From Conexibacter sp. SYSU D00693 (GTDB lineage: Bacteria > Actinomycetota > Thermoleophilia > Solirubrobacterales > Solirubrobacteraceae): DNA of 64,000 nucleotides. The translations under genes and the position numbers were made by a program. The number at the start of each line of letters is the position of its first letter. The stretch's first letter is position 1. The notes under the pieces were generated by a model. It did not search any database. It was not told the DNA's origin and saw only the letters and a list, made by a program, of their open reading frames with translations. The DNA is taken from contig NZ_CP070950.1 in the NCBI RefSeq assembly GCF_017084525.1, positions 2,418,001 to 2,482,000 of the forward strand. The letters run 5' to 3'. Shown in pieces: positions 1 through 8,199 of this stretch.

Positions 1-2
1 TC

Positions 3-98
3 TACTCCGCGCCGGAGGGCAGCGCCTCCGCCAAGGGCCTGGACCTGCTCGCGAGCTGGATCGCCGAGCCGGCCGGGCCGGGTCTGCTCACGACCTGA
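3..98 (+). CDS. C-terminal fragment of an unidentified protein
   Basis: An open frame enters from the left edge and stops at TGA 96-98, giving 31 residues that end in GLLTT. The piece contains a short amphipathic helix (GLDLLASWIAEP) that would suit the end of a regulator or enzyme. It is too short to assign. It is included because the frame is open to the edge and has the codon pattern of a real gene end. Confidence 0.4.
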   Translation, partial: YSAPEGSASAKGLDLLASWIAEPAGPGLLTT

Positions 99-206
99 GG
101 CGGGCGCCGGCCAGCCGGCGCGCCTCGGCCAGGATCCGGCCGAGCCCCGGGTCGCCAGCGCGCCTCTCGGCCGTCCGGGGCGGGGCAGTGGCCCAGCCGC
201 GGTGGC

Positions 207-785
207 TCACCGGGGCGCCGGGAACAGCCGCTCGGCGGCGAGCACGGCGGCGGCCCGGCGGCGGGCGACGACCTCGGGGTCGGCGGGATCCTCGAGCTGG
301 TGGAACTCGACCGCCATCAGCCATCCCATGCTGAGGTGGACGAGGAGGAGCAGGACGTCGAGCGGCGCGAAGGCGTCGTCGAGCACCCCGTCGGCCTGGC
401 CCTGGGCGATCGTGGCGAGCTTGGCCCGCAGCGACGCCTGTCCGGCGGCGCCCATCCCGGCGAGTGCCTCGTTGGGCTCCAGCCGTCCCCACCCGACGAG
501 CCGCAGCATCTCGGGGTGCGCGACGTAGAAGTCGAACAGCTCGCCCACGTAGCCCGGCAGGTCGGCGGGGTCGAGCTGCGTGCTCTCCATGACCTGCTGC
601 AGCTGCCCGGCGGCGACGGCCACGTACAGCTCGTCCTTGGAGCGGAAGTACGCGTACACGCGCTCCTTGCTGGTCTTCGCCGCTCGCGCGATGCGGTCGA
701 CCCGCGCCCCCGCCACCCCGTGCTCGGCGAACTCGCGCAGCGCCGCGTCGAGCACTCGCTCCCTGGGCGTGACGGTCGTCGGCAC
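207..785 (-). CDS. TetR-family transcriptional regulator
   Basis: The 192-residue protein has an N-terminal TetR helix-turn-helix (RERVLDAALREFAEHG, then VDRIARAAKTSKERVYAYFRSKDEL, roughly residues 7-50). A helical ligand-binding domain of about 140 residues follows, a normal length for the family. The start is a GTG (VPTTVTPRER) because no in-frame ATG lies nearby upstream. The gene is divergent from an aldo/keto reductase with only 78 bp between the starts, and that gap holds a clear inverted repeat. It therefore probably represses itself and the reductase. The inducer is unknown; a small hydrophobic or carbonyl compound is a guess from the neighbour. Confidence 0.9.
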   Translation of the reverse strand: MPTTVTPRERVLDAALREFAEHGVAGARVDRIARAAKTSKERVYAYFRSKDELYVAVAAGQLQQVMESTQLDPADLPGYVGELFDFYVAHPEMLRLVGWGRLEPNEALAGMGAAGQASLRAKLATIAQGQADGVLDDAFAPLDVLLLLVHLSMGWLMAVEFHQLEDPADPEVVARRRAAAVLAAERLFPAPR

Positions 786-819
786 GCCCCGAGCATAGAT
801 CGCGCGGGAGCGTGGTAGT

Positions 820-844
820 GTCAAACCGAACCGTTTGGTTTGAC
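820..844. promoter_or_regulatory. Inverted repeat, probable TetR operator
   Basis: The arms GTCAAACC and GGTTTGAC are perfect 8-bp complements around a 9-bp centre, with partial extension outwards (GTG...CAC). The site ends 19 bp before the reductase ATG and sits 35 bp upstream of the TetR start. That suits simultaneous control of both genes. Size and symmetry are typical of TetR sites. Confidence 0.7.
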
Positions 845-863
845 CACGACTGAAAGGCACGAC

Positions 864-1850
<987 letters not shown>

Positions 1851-1876
1851 TCGGCCCGGTCCCGCGACCACCGTGG

Positions 1877-1903
1877 GCGCCGCACGGCCGTGCCGTGCGG
1901 CGC
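1877..1903. terminator. Bidirectional terminator hairpin
   Basis: A 12-bp perfect stem (GCGCCGCACGGC / GCCGTGCGGCGC) with a 3-nt loop fills the gap between the convergent ends of the aldo/keto reductase (stop at 1850) and the glycine-rich protein gene (stop at 1904). There is no T run. Confidence 0.65.
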
Positions 1904-4900
1904 TCAGGTCGTGGCGTTGTCGCGGTAGAAGGGCAGCACGCAGATCCGCACGATGAAGCGGAACTGGAACAGGCTGCAGTCGGGCAGCACGGTGAACGCC
2001 TTGGTCGCCGGGCTGGGATCGACGAGGCCGGTCTGGTCGGTGGCGCGCACGCTGAAGGTGTGCTGACCGTCGCGCAACCGCGAGGCCGTGAACGGGCTCG
2101 TGCACGGCGACCAGCCACCGCTGTCGACCCGGCACGCGAACGTCGCACCCGCCTCGCTGGTGAACCGGAAGACCGGCGTGCGGTCGTTCGTCGTGGCCGG
2201 CGGCGAGAACACGCCCGTCGGGCCGCTCGTGATCGTCGTCTCGGGCGGGGCGCTGTCGACGGTCCAGGACCGCGTCGCCGGCGTCGGGTCGGCGTTGCCC
2301 GCCTGGTCCACCGCCCGCACGCTGAACGTGTGCGCGCCGTCAGCAAGGCCGCTCAACGCCTTCGGCGACGTGCACGTCGCGTACTCGCCGCCGTCCAGCT
2401 TGCACTCCAGCCGGCTCACGTCGGTGTCCGACGAGCCGAAGACCAACGAGGCCGAGCGGCTCTTGGTCAGCGCCGGCGGACCCCCGGTGATGACGGTGTT
2501 CGGCGCCGCGGTGTCGACGGTCCAGCTCCGCGAGGCCGGCGACGGGTCGACGTTGCCTGCCTGGTCGACCGCGCGCACCCGCAGGACGTGCGGGCCGTCG
2601 GCGAGGTCGCTGAGCGCCTTGGGCGTGGTGCACGTCGCGTAGTCGCCGCCGTCGAGCTGGCACTCGAACCGCGCGACGTCGGTGGCCGTCGAGCCGAAGC
2701 CGATCGACGCGGTCGTGCTGTTGGTCAGGGCGGGCGGACCGCTGCTGATCTCCGTGTCGGGTGCGGTTGCGTCGACGAGCCAGCTCACGACCGCCGGCTG
2801 GGCCGTCTCGTTGCCCGCGTGGTCGATGGCCTTGACGCTGAAGACGTGCACGCCGTCGGCGAGGTCGCTCAGCGACTTGGGCGGGGTGCAGGTGGCGTAG
2901 TCCCCGGCGTCGAGCTTGCAGGCGAAGCGGTCGACGTCGCCGTCGCTCGAGCCGAACTCGATCGTCGCCGCCCGGCTGCTGGTGAGCCCGTTCGGCGCCG
3001 AGGTGATGGACACGCCCGGAGGCGTCTGGTCGGTCACCGTGTAGGCCGCCGAGACCGTGCGGGTGTTGCCCGCCTCGTCCGTCGCCGTCACCGAGAACGA
3101 CGCCGGGCCGAGCGACGAGGTGTCGATCGGCTGGCCGTCGGCCACCGTGCCGACGCACGACTTCAGGCCGCTGCCGCCCTGCTCGTCGGCGCAGGCGAAG
3201 TCCGCCTCGACGGTCGCGCCCTGGGCGTACGTCGCGCCATCGGCCGGGGTCGTGATCGAGACCGCCGGCTTCGTCTCGTCGGCGACCAGGTAGACCGCCG
3301 TGACCGTCCGGGTGTTGCCGGCGTCGTCGGTCGCCGTGACCGAGAACTGCTTCGTGCCCAAGGACGACGTGTCGATCGGCTGGCCATCGGCGACGGTGCC
3401 CACGCAGGAGGTCAGGCCGCTGCCGCCCTGCTCGTCGGCGCACGCGAAGTCCGCCTCGACCGTCGCGCCGCGCGCGTAGGTCGCACCGTCGGCGGGCGTC
3501 GTGATCGACGCCGTCGGGTCCGTGGCGTCGACCACCTCGTAGCCGACCTCCACCGTCCGGGTGTTGCCCGCGTTGTCGGTCGCCGTGACCGAGAGCGTCT
3601 TCTTGCCCAGCGACGAGGTGTCCACGGGCTGGCCGTCGGCGACGTCGCCGACGCACGACTTCAGGCCGCTGCCGCCCTGCTCGTCGGCGCAGGCGAAGTC
3701 CGCGAGCACGGTCGTGCCCCGGCCGTAGCTCGCGCCGTTCTCGGGCGAGGTGATCGAGACGGTCGGCCGCGTCTGGTCCTCGACGACGTACGTGATGGCG
3801 TCGGTGTGCGTCAGGCCGTCCTGGCCGGTGGCGGTCACCGAGTACGTGAACGTGCCGGGCGTGCTCGTGGCCAGCGTGCCGGTGCCGTCGGTCTCGCCAC
3901 CGGAGTCCTGGCACGAGCTCACGGCGAACGTGCCCGCCGCGCAGGTGAAGCTGGTCGCCACCGACTGGCCGACGGCGAAGTGCTGGCCGTCGGCCGGCGC
4001 CACGATCGTCGCGCTGGGTCGCGACGCCTCGTAGCTGATCGTCACGGCCGGGGCAGCTGCGTCATCTGCGGTCGCGATGCTCGCCGACTGCGCCGGGTCG
4101 GCGCCCAGGTAGCTCGAACCGCCGCCACCGGCGCCCGCCCCACCGCACCCCAAGGCCGGTCCTCCCCCGCCGCCGAACCAGCCGCCGCCGCCTCCGGCCC
4201 CGGCGATGGGCTGGCAGTTGTCGCGGAGGTGGAGGGCCCCGTCGCCGCCGGAAGCGGCGGTGCCGTTGGTGCCGTTCACGCCCACGTTGGTCCAGAAGCG
4301 CGACTCGCCGCCGCCGTCGGTGCCGTCGGTCGGCCCGACACCGCCCGGCGCCGCGAGGTTGGAGTTGGGGGTGAACGCGTCGCCGGCGCCGACGACGTCG
4401 GCGACCCCCGCGTCCCCAGCCCGGACGAAGCTGTAGCCGACGCCGCCTCCGCCGCCACCCGCGACGAGCAGACGAGAGTCCGTGGCCGCGTTGCCGGTGA
4501 ACGTCGCCGAGGCCCGCGGGTCACGGCTCAGCGCCGAGGATCCGCCACCACCGCCCGCGTTGCCGGCCGGGCAACCGCTGAAGAGGTTCCAGCCGGAGCG
4601 GCCGCCGTCGAACTCCCCACGGGCCGTCGGGGACGCAGGGCAGAGGCCGTTCGCCGGCCCGCGCGATGCCACGTCGACGTAGAGCGTGGCTCCGCCTGTC
4701 ACCGGAAGCGACGGGTTCTCGACCGTGGCACCGCGTCCGCTGAAGCCCCCGCCACCGTGGGCACCGACGGCGATGACGTCGAGCCGCGTCACGTCGGAGG
4801 GGACGACGAACGTCCCCTCGGTGCCGGCCTCGGTGTACGTGCACGTGAAGGTCGTCCCGGACTGCGTGAAGACGCCGCGCTCACCGCACGGCGCGAAGGC

Positions 4901-5017
4901 CGCATCGGCTGCGGCTGGAGTCACCCAGAGCGCCAGCGCCGCCGCGCCGGCGACCATCGTCGCGCGTCGAAGCAGCCCGCGCGCATGCGGCGACGAGCCC
5001 GTCCTGCTGATCCCCAT
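1904..5017 (-). CDS. Secreted glycine-rich multi-repeat surface protein
   Basis: A 1037-residue protein with a Sec-type signal peptide (basic start, hydrophobic core MVAGAAALALWVTPAAADAA). The N-terminal third is glycine-rich (runs such as AGGGGGGG and GGGGSSYLG). One degenerate and three near-identical 83-residue beta-type modules follow, each beginning like VSITTPADGATY and carrying a Cys pair (FACADEQGG...LKSCVG). Next come about four 86-residue modules with ITSGP...ECKLDGGDYATCT...VRAVDQAGN. The Cys pairs suggest disulphides outside the cell. The ATG at 5017 starts the signal peptide directly; the longer open frame upstream lacks one. No anchor or catalytic motif was seen. Adhesin or matrix protein is inference. 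Confidence 0.8.
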   Translation of the reverse strand: MGISRTGSSPHARGLLRRATMVAGAAALALWVTPAAADAAFAPCGERGVFTQSGTTFTCTYTEAGTEGTFVVPSDVTRLDVIAVGAHGGGGFSGRGATVENPSLPVTGGATLYVDVASRGPANGLCPASPTARGEFDGGRSGWNLFSGCPAGNAGGGGGSSALSRDPRASATFTGNAATDSRLLVAGGGGGGVGYSFVRAGDAGVADVVGAGDAFTPNSNLAAPGGVGPTDGTDGGGESRFWTNVGVNGTNGTAASGGDGALHLRDNCQPIAGAGGGGGWFGGGGGPALGCGGAGAGGGGSSYLGADPAQSASIATADDAAAPAVTISYEASRPSATIVAPADGQHFAVGQSVATSFTCAAGTFAVSSCQDSGGETDGTGTLATSTPGTFTYSVTATGQDGLTHTDAITYVVEDQTRPTVSITSPENGASYGRGTTVLADFACADEQGGSGLKSCVGDVADGQPVDTSSLGKKTLSVTATDNAGNTRTVEVGYEVVDATDPTASITTPADGATYARGATVEADFACADEQGGSGLTSCVGTVADGQPIDTSSLGTKQFSVTATDDAGNTRTVTAVYLVADETKPAVSITTPADGATYAQGATVEADFACADEQGGSGLKSCVGTVADGQPIDTSSLGPASFSVTATDEAGNTRTVSAAYTVTDQTPPGVSITSAPNGLTSSRAATIEFGSSDGDVDRFACKLDAGDYATCTPPKSLSDLADGVHVFSVKAIDHAGNETAQPAVVSWLVDATAPDTEISSGPPALTNSTTASIGFGSTATDVARFECQLDGGDYATCTTPKALSDLADGPHVLRVRAVDQAGNVDPSPASRSWTVDTAAPNTVITGGPPALTKSRSASLVFGSSDTDVSRLECKLDGGEYATCTSPKALSGLADGAHTFSVRAVDQAGNADPTPATRSWTVDSAPPETTITSGPTGVFSPPATTNDRTPVFRFTSEAGATFACRVDSGGWSPCTSPFTASRLRDGQHTFSVRATDQTGLVDPSPATKAFTVLPDCSLFQFRFIVRICVLPFYRDNATT
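2000..3020 (-). repeat. 258-bp tandem coding repeats
   Basis: About four in-phase units encode the C-terminal modules of the surface protein. The same anchor, around CACGTCGCGTA, recurs at 2373, 2631 and 2889, an exact 258-bp (86-codon) spacing. The high DNA similarity points to recent duplication and possible copy-number change. Confidence 0.75.
3030..3780 (-). repeat. 249-bp tandem coding repeats
   Basis: Three in-phase units encode the central modules of the surface protein. CTGCCGCCCTGCTCGTCGGC recurs at 3171, 3420 and 3669, an exact 249-bp (83-codon) period. DNA identity between units is high enough to read by eye. Confidence 0.8.
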
Positions 5018-5209
5018 GTTCCCCAGCCTCCGGCGTGTGGCGTTGTGCGCCGGGGAAGCTAGTTGACTGTCCGGCTGCTGACCGTCTGGCCGTCGATTGA
5101 TCGAGGAACGGTGAGCTTGCGACCGCTGACGGCACACTGACTGCCGGTCGCCGCGCTGCACGACCGCACGTGGATCCCCCCGGAGAGGACGCGACGGGGC
5201 CGTGCCCGT

Positions 5210-5229
5210 TGTACGTACTAGTTGGTACA
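5210..5229. promoter_or_regulatory. Inverted repeat, probable autoregulatory TetR operator
   Basis: TGTAC (5210-5214) and GTACA (5225-5229) form a 20-bp interrupted palindrome that ends 8 bp before the GTG start of the TetR gene at 5238. A bound repressor here would block transcription of that gene and of gap downstream. Confidence 0.5.
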
Positions 5230-5237
5230 GTCAAGGT

Positions 5238-5807
5238 GTGAGTGCCCGGGAGCAGCTGCGGGACGCCATGGCCGACCTGCTGTGGGAACGGGGCTACGCC
5301 GCCACGAGCCCGCGCGACGTCCTGGCCCGTGCCGGCGTCGGTCAGGGCAGCATGTACCACCACTACGCGGGCAAGCACGACCTCGCCCTCGACGCGTTCT
5401 CGTCGGTGGCGCAGGAGATGGCCGGCCAGACGTCGGAGCTCGACGGCGACGGGTCGCCCTTGGAGCGGATCATCCGGTACCTCACGGTGCCGCGGCCCGG
5501 AACGCGGGGCTGTCGCGTGGGCCGCATGACCCAGGACCCGCAGGTCGTCGCCGACCCGGAGCTCCTGACCGTCGTGGCCGAGGCGTTCGCCACGGTGCTG
5601 CGGCGGTGGGAGGCCGTCATCGCCGAGGCCGTCGAGGTGGGCGAGCTGCCTGCCGACGTCGACCCGGCCGACCTCGCCCGGACCCTCGCGGCGGTGCTGC
5701 AGGGCGGCTACGTCCTCGCCAGGGCGCAGGGCGACCAGGAGCCCATGGACGCGGCGGTCCGAGGTGCGGTGTCGCTGCTCGAGGCCGCCCGCGCCGCCGC
5801 GCGCTGA
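5238..5807 (+). CDS. TetR-family transcriptional regulator upstream of gap
   Basis: A 189-residue regulator. The N-terminal TetR HTH is clear (REQLRDAMADLLWERGYAAT, then PRDVLARAGVGQGSMYHHYAGKHDL). The C-terminal part (GCRVGRMTQDP... through LLEAARAA) resembles the helical domain of LmrA/YxaF-like TetR proteins. The GTG at 5238 gives a normal N-terminus; a GTG at 5202 in frame would run through the putative operator. The stop lies 18 bp before gap, so the two are probably co-transcribed. A GAPDH gene under a TetR regulator is unusual, and the ligand is unknown. Confidence 0.88.
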   Translation: MSAREQLRDAMADLLWERGYAATSPRDVLARAGVGQGSMYHHYAGKHDLALDAFSSVAQEMAGQTSELDGDGSPLERIIRYLTVPRPGTRGCRVGRMTQDPQVVADPELLTVVAEAFATVLRRWEAVIAEAVEVGELPADVDPADLARTLAAVLQGGYVLARAQGDQEPMDAAVRGAVSLLEAARAAAR

Positions 5808-5825
5808 ACCAGGAGGAGGACGCAG

Positions 5826-6821
5826 ATGGCTGTCCGCATCGGGATCAACGGCTTCGGCCGCATCGGCCGGGCCTACCTGCGGGCGGCGCTGCGCAGCTCG
5901 GCCGACGTCGAGGTCGTCGCCATCAACGACGTGGCCGACGCGGCCACGCTCGGAGCGCTGCTCGAGTGGGACTCGGTCGGCGGCCGCCTTGCCGGCGTCC
6001 GGGTCGAGGACGGCGCCCTCGTCGTCGGTGACGCGCGGATCCGGGCGACCGCGGAGCGCGAGCCCGCGCGCATCGGCTGGGGCGACGTCGGGGTCGACGT
6101 CGTCGTCGAGTCCACCGGGCGGTTCACCGACGCGGCGAGCGCGCGGCAGCACCTCGCCGCCGGCGCGCGCAAGGTCATCATCTCCGCACCGGCCTCGAAC
6201 GACGTGCCGGCGGTCGTCCTGGGCGTCAACGACGACGTCCTCGAGGACGCCGGCGACCTCGTCTCCAACGGCTCGTGCACGACGAACTGCCTGGCGCCGA
6301 TGGCCAAGGTGCTGCACGAGGCCTTCGGCATCGAGACCGGGCTGATGACGACGATCCACGCCTACACCAGCGACCAGCGCCTGCAGGACGCCCCGCACAG
6401 CGACCTGCGCCGCGCCCGCGCCGCCGCCCTGTCCACCATCCCGACGTCGTCGGGCGCCGCGAGCACGATCGGGAGGATCATCCCGGAGCTCGACGGCAGG
6501 CTCACCGGCCTGTCGCTGCGCGTGCCCGTGCCGGTCGGCTCGATCACCGACCTCACCGCCAAGCTCACGCGGCGCGCGTCGGTCGAGGAGGTCGACGCGG
6601 CCTTCCGCTCGGCGGCAGCGACGCCTGGCCTGTCGCCGTACCTGGCCTACTCGGAGGCGCCGCTCGTCTCCGCCGACATCGTCGGCGACCCGCACTCCGC
6701 GATCTTCGACGCGCCGCTCACCCAGGTCGTCGGCGACCAGGTGAAGGTCTTCGCCTGGTACGACAACGAGTGGGGCTTCTCGAACCGCCTCGTCGAGCTC
6801 TCCGAGCGCCTCGGCAGCTGA
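5826..6821 (+). CDS. gap: Glyceraldehyde-3-phosphate dehydrogenase, type I
   Basis: A 331-residue NAD(P)-dependent GAPDH converting glyceraldehyde-3-phosphate to 1,3-bisphosphoglycerate in the cytosol. The N-terminal Rossmann motif is GINGFGRIGR, the catalytic Cys is C151 in SNGSCTTNCLAP, and the general base is H178 (TTIHAYT). The conserved ALSTIPTSSGAA and WYDNEWGFSNR segments are present, and the length is normal. A strong AGGAGGA lies just upstream of the ATG. It follows a TetR gene instead of the usual pgk-tpi neighbours, so it may be a second, specialised GAPDH; whether another copy exists cannot be seen here. Confidence 0.95.
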   Translation: MAVRIGINGFGRIGRAYLRAALRSSADVEVVAINDVADAATLGALLEWDSVGGRLAGVRVEDGALVVGDARIRATAEREPARIGWGDVGVDVVVESTGRFTDAASARQHLAAGARKVIISAPASNDVPAVVLGVNDDVLEDAGDLVSNGSCTTNCLAPMAKVLHEAFGIETGLMTTIHAYTSDQRLQDAPHSDLRRARAAALSTIPTSSGAASTIGRIIPELDGRLTGLSLRVPVPVGSITDLTAKLTRRASVEEVDAAFRSAAATPGLSPYLAYSEAPLVSADIVGDPHSAIFDAPLTQVVGDQVKVFAWYDNEWGFSNRLVELSERLGS

Positions 6822-6822
6822 A

Positions 6823-6853
6823 GCCCGCCTCGACGACGCGCTCCGTCGCGGGC
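6823..6853 (+). terminator. Possible terminator after gap
   Basis: Two stacked stems, GCCCG/CGGGC and CGACG/CGTCG, separated by a 3-nt bulge, lie directly after the gap stop. There is no T run, so this is a moderate call. Confidence 0.4.
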
Positions 6854-7006
6854 CGAGATCAGACCTGCGCCGTCGCGGGGTCCGTCCTCCCTGGCTCCAC
6901 GCCTCGCCCCGACCAGACCCCCGGCCGCGCTTCGCCTGGACGCCCTCGCTCGCCCAAGTCGGCGCGAGCGTCGAGATGAGAGGACAAGCTCGACCCGCGG
7001 ACGATC

Positions 7007-7768
7007 GTGCCGCGCCGCCGGGGGACCAAGCCGTTGCCTGGCGCACGGTACCGGCGCACCGCGGGCCGGCGTCGTCGGTGGTTGCAAGCCCACCACCGGT
7101 GCCCTCGGCGGACGGCCGCCGGGTACGGACGCAGCATCGACCACGCACCTCCGCACAGCGCCTCGGGCCGCCCCCACTACGAGGACCTGTCCATCGGTCA
7201 GCTCGTCCTGAAGAACCGGCCGTGGCGGCTGGTCCGCGACCTCTCCAAGGTCCTGGTCGCCATCCTCGGCAGCGCCGGGTTCTTCGTCGTCAACACCAAT
7301 GCGTGGGCGATCGCCGACCAGCAGGACGTCACCCGCCTCGTGGTGATCGCCGTCGTGGCGCTCGTCGGTCTCGGCGCCTGGCTGGTCGTCGCGCACTCGC
7401 TGTGGGAGGACGCGAGTCGCACGCCCGATCCGCAGCTGATGAGGCGCATCAACGTCGCGACCGTGCTGACGCTGCTGCTGGGCCTGGTGTTCGCCTACGT
7501 GGTGCTCTACGCCGTCGTCCTGGCCGCGATGGCGCTCGTGGTCCCCAGCGCGTCGATGGCGTCCAACCTCTCGCACGACGCCGCGTTCGAGGACTACGCA
7601 GCGGCGGCGTGGTTCGCCACGTCGATGGCGATCGTCGTCGGCGCGATCGGGTCCGGGCTCGAGAGCGACGACGAGGTCCGCGAGACCATCAGCCGCTACC
7701 GGCCTCCGTCGCCTGCGCCCCAGGACCAGGCCGTGGGTGCTGGCCCGTCGTCGACTTCGGACGACTGA
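7007..7768 (+). CDS. Multi-pass membrane protein of unknown function
   Basis: The reliable part starts near YEDLSIGQLVLKNRPWRLVRDLSK and contains four predicted membrane segments: LVAILGSAGFFVV, VVIAVVALVGLGAWLVVA, VLTLLLGLVFAYVVLYAVV and AAWFATSMAIVVGAIGSG. A polar Pro/Ser-rich C-terminus follows. The first roughly 60 residues from the GTG at 7007 are Arg-rich and may not be translated; in-frame TTG codons at 7034 and 7082 are alternatives, and none has a clear ribosome site. I do not recognise a named family, and the neighbours give no functional hint. Confidence 0.6.
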   Translation: MPRRRGTKPLPGARYRRTAGRRRRWLQAHHRCPRRTAAGYGRSIDHAPPHSASGRPHYEDLSIGQLVLKNRPWRLVRDLSKVLVAILGSAGFFVVNTNAWAIADQQDVTRLVVIAVVALVGLGAWLVVAHSLWEDASRTPDPQLMRRINVATVLTLLLGLVFAYVVLYAVVLAAMALVVPSASMASNLSHDAAFEDYAAAAWFATSMAIVVGAIGSGLESDDEVRETISRYRPPSPAPQDQAVGAGPSSTSDD

Positions 7769-7846
7769 CCCCACCCCGCCGGCGAGTCCAGCGGGTCGCC
7801 TTCCGCGTGGCCGGTAGCTCCCGGTCCCCACCGACAGGAGATCGAC

Positions 7847-8173
7847 ATGGCGGACATCGCTGGACCGACGACGACGGTGACGAAGGGGCTGTTCGTCCGC
7901 ATCGAGGCCAAGGCGGGCCACGAGGGTGACGTGGAGGCGTTCCTCGACGGGGGCCTGGACCTCGTGCTCGACGAGCCGGCGACGACGGCGTGGTTCGCCA
8001 TCCGGCTCGGGCCGTCGACCTTCGGGATCTTCGACGTCTTCCCCGACGATGCCGGGCGCGACGCCCACCTGAACGGCAGGGTGGCCGCGGCACTGATGGA
8101 GAACGCCGGGACGCTCTACGACGAGCCGATGATCGAGAAGCTCGACGTGCTGGCGGCCAAGCTCCCCGGCTAG
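7847..8173 (+). CDS. Small ABM-like (dimeric alpha/beta barrel) protein
   Basis: A 108-residue protein whose pattern (GLFVRIEAKAGHEGDVEAFL, then WFAIRLGPSTFGIFDVFPDD, then AHLNGRVAAALME) matches the antibiotic-biosynthesis monooxygenase-like fold. Members act as small monooxygenases or ligand-binding dimers. ACAGGAG seven bases before the ATG supports the start. It is followed, convergently, by the MMPL gene only 26 bp away. No specific substrate is implied. Confidence 0.75.
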   Translation: MADIAGPTTTVTKGLFVRIEAKAGHEGDVEAFLDGGLDLVLDEPATTAWFAIRLGPSTFGIFDVFPDDAGRDAHLNGRVAAALMENAGTLYDEPMIEKLDVLAAKLPG

Positions 8174-8199
8174 CCACCCTCGCACCGCGCCGGCCGCGG

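Noticed and set aside
1895-5062. Plus-strand 1055-codon open frame antisense to the surface protein gene
   Set aside because: Its translation is Arg/Gly/Ala/Val-rich with no domain; the opposite strand has a signal peptide and clear repeats. Long shadows are normal at this GC content.
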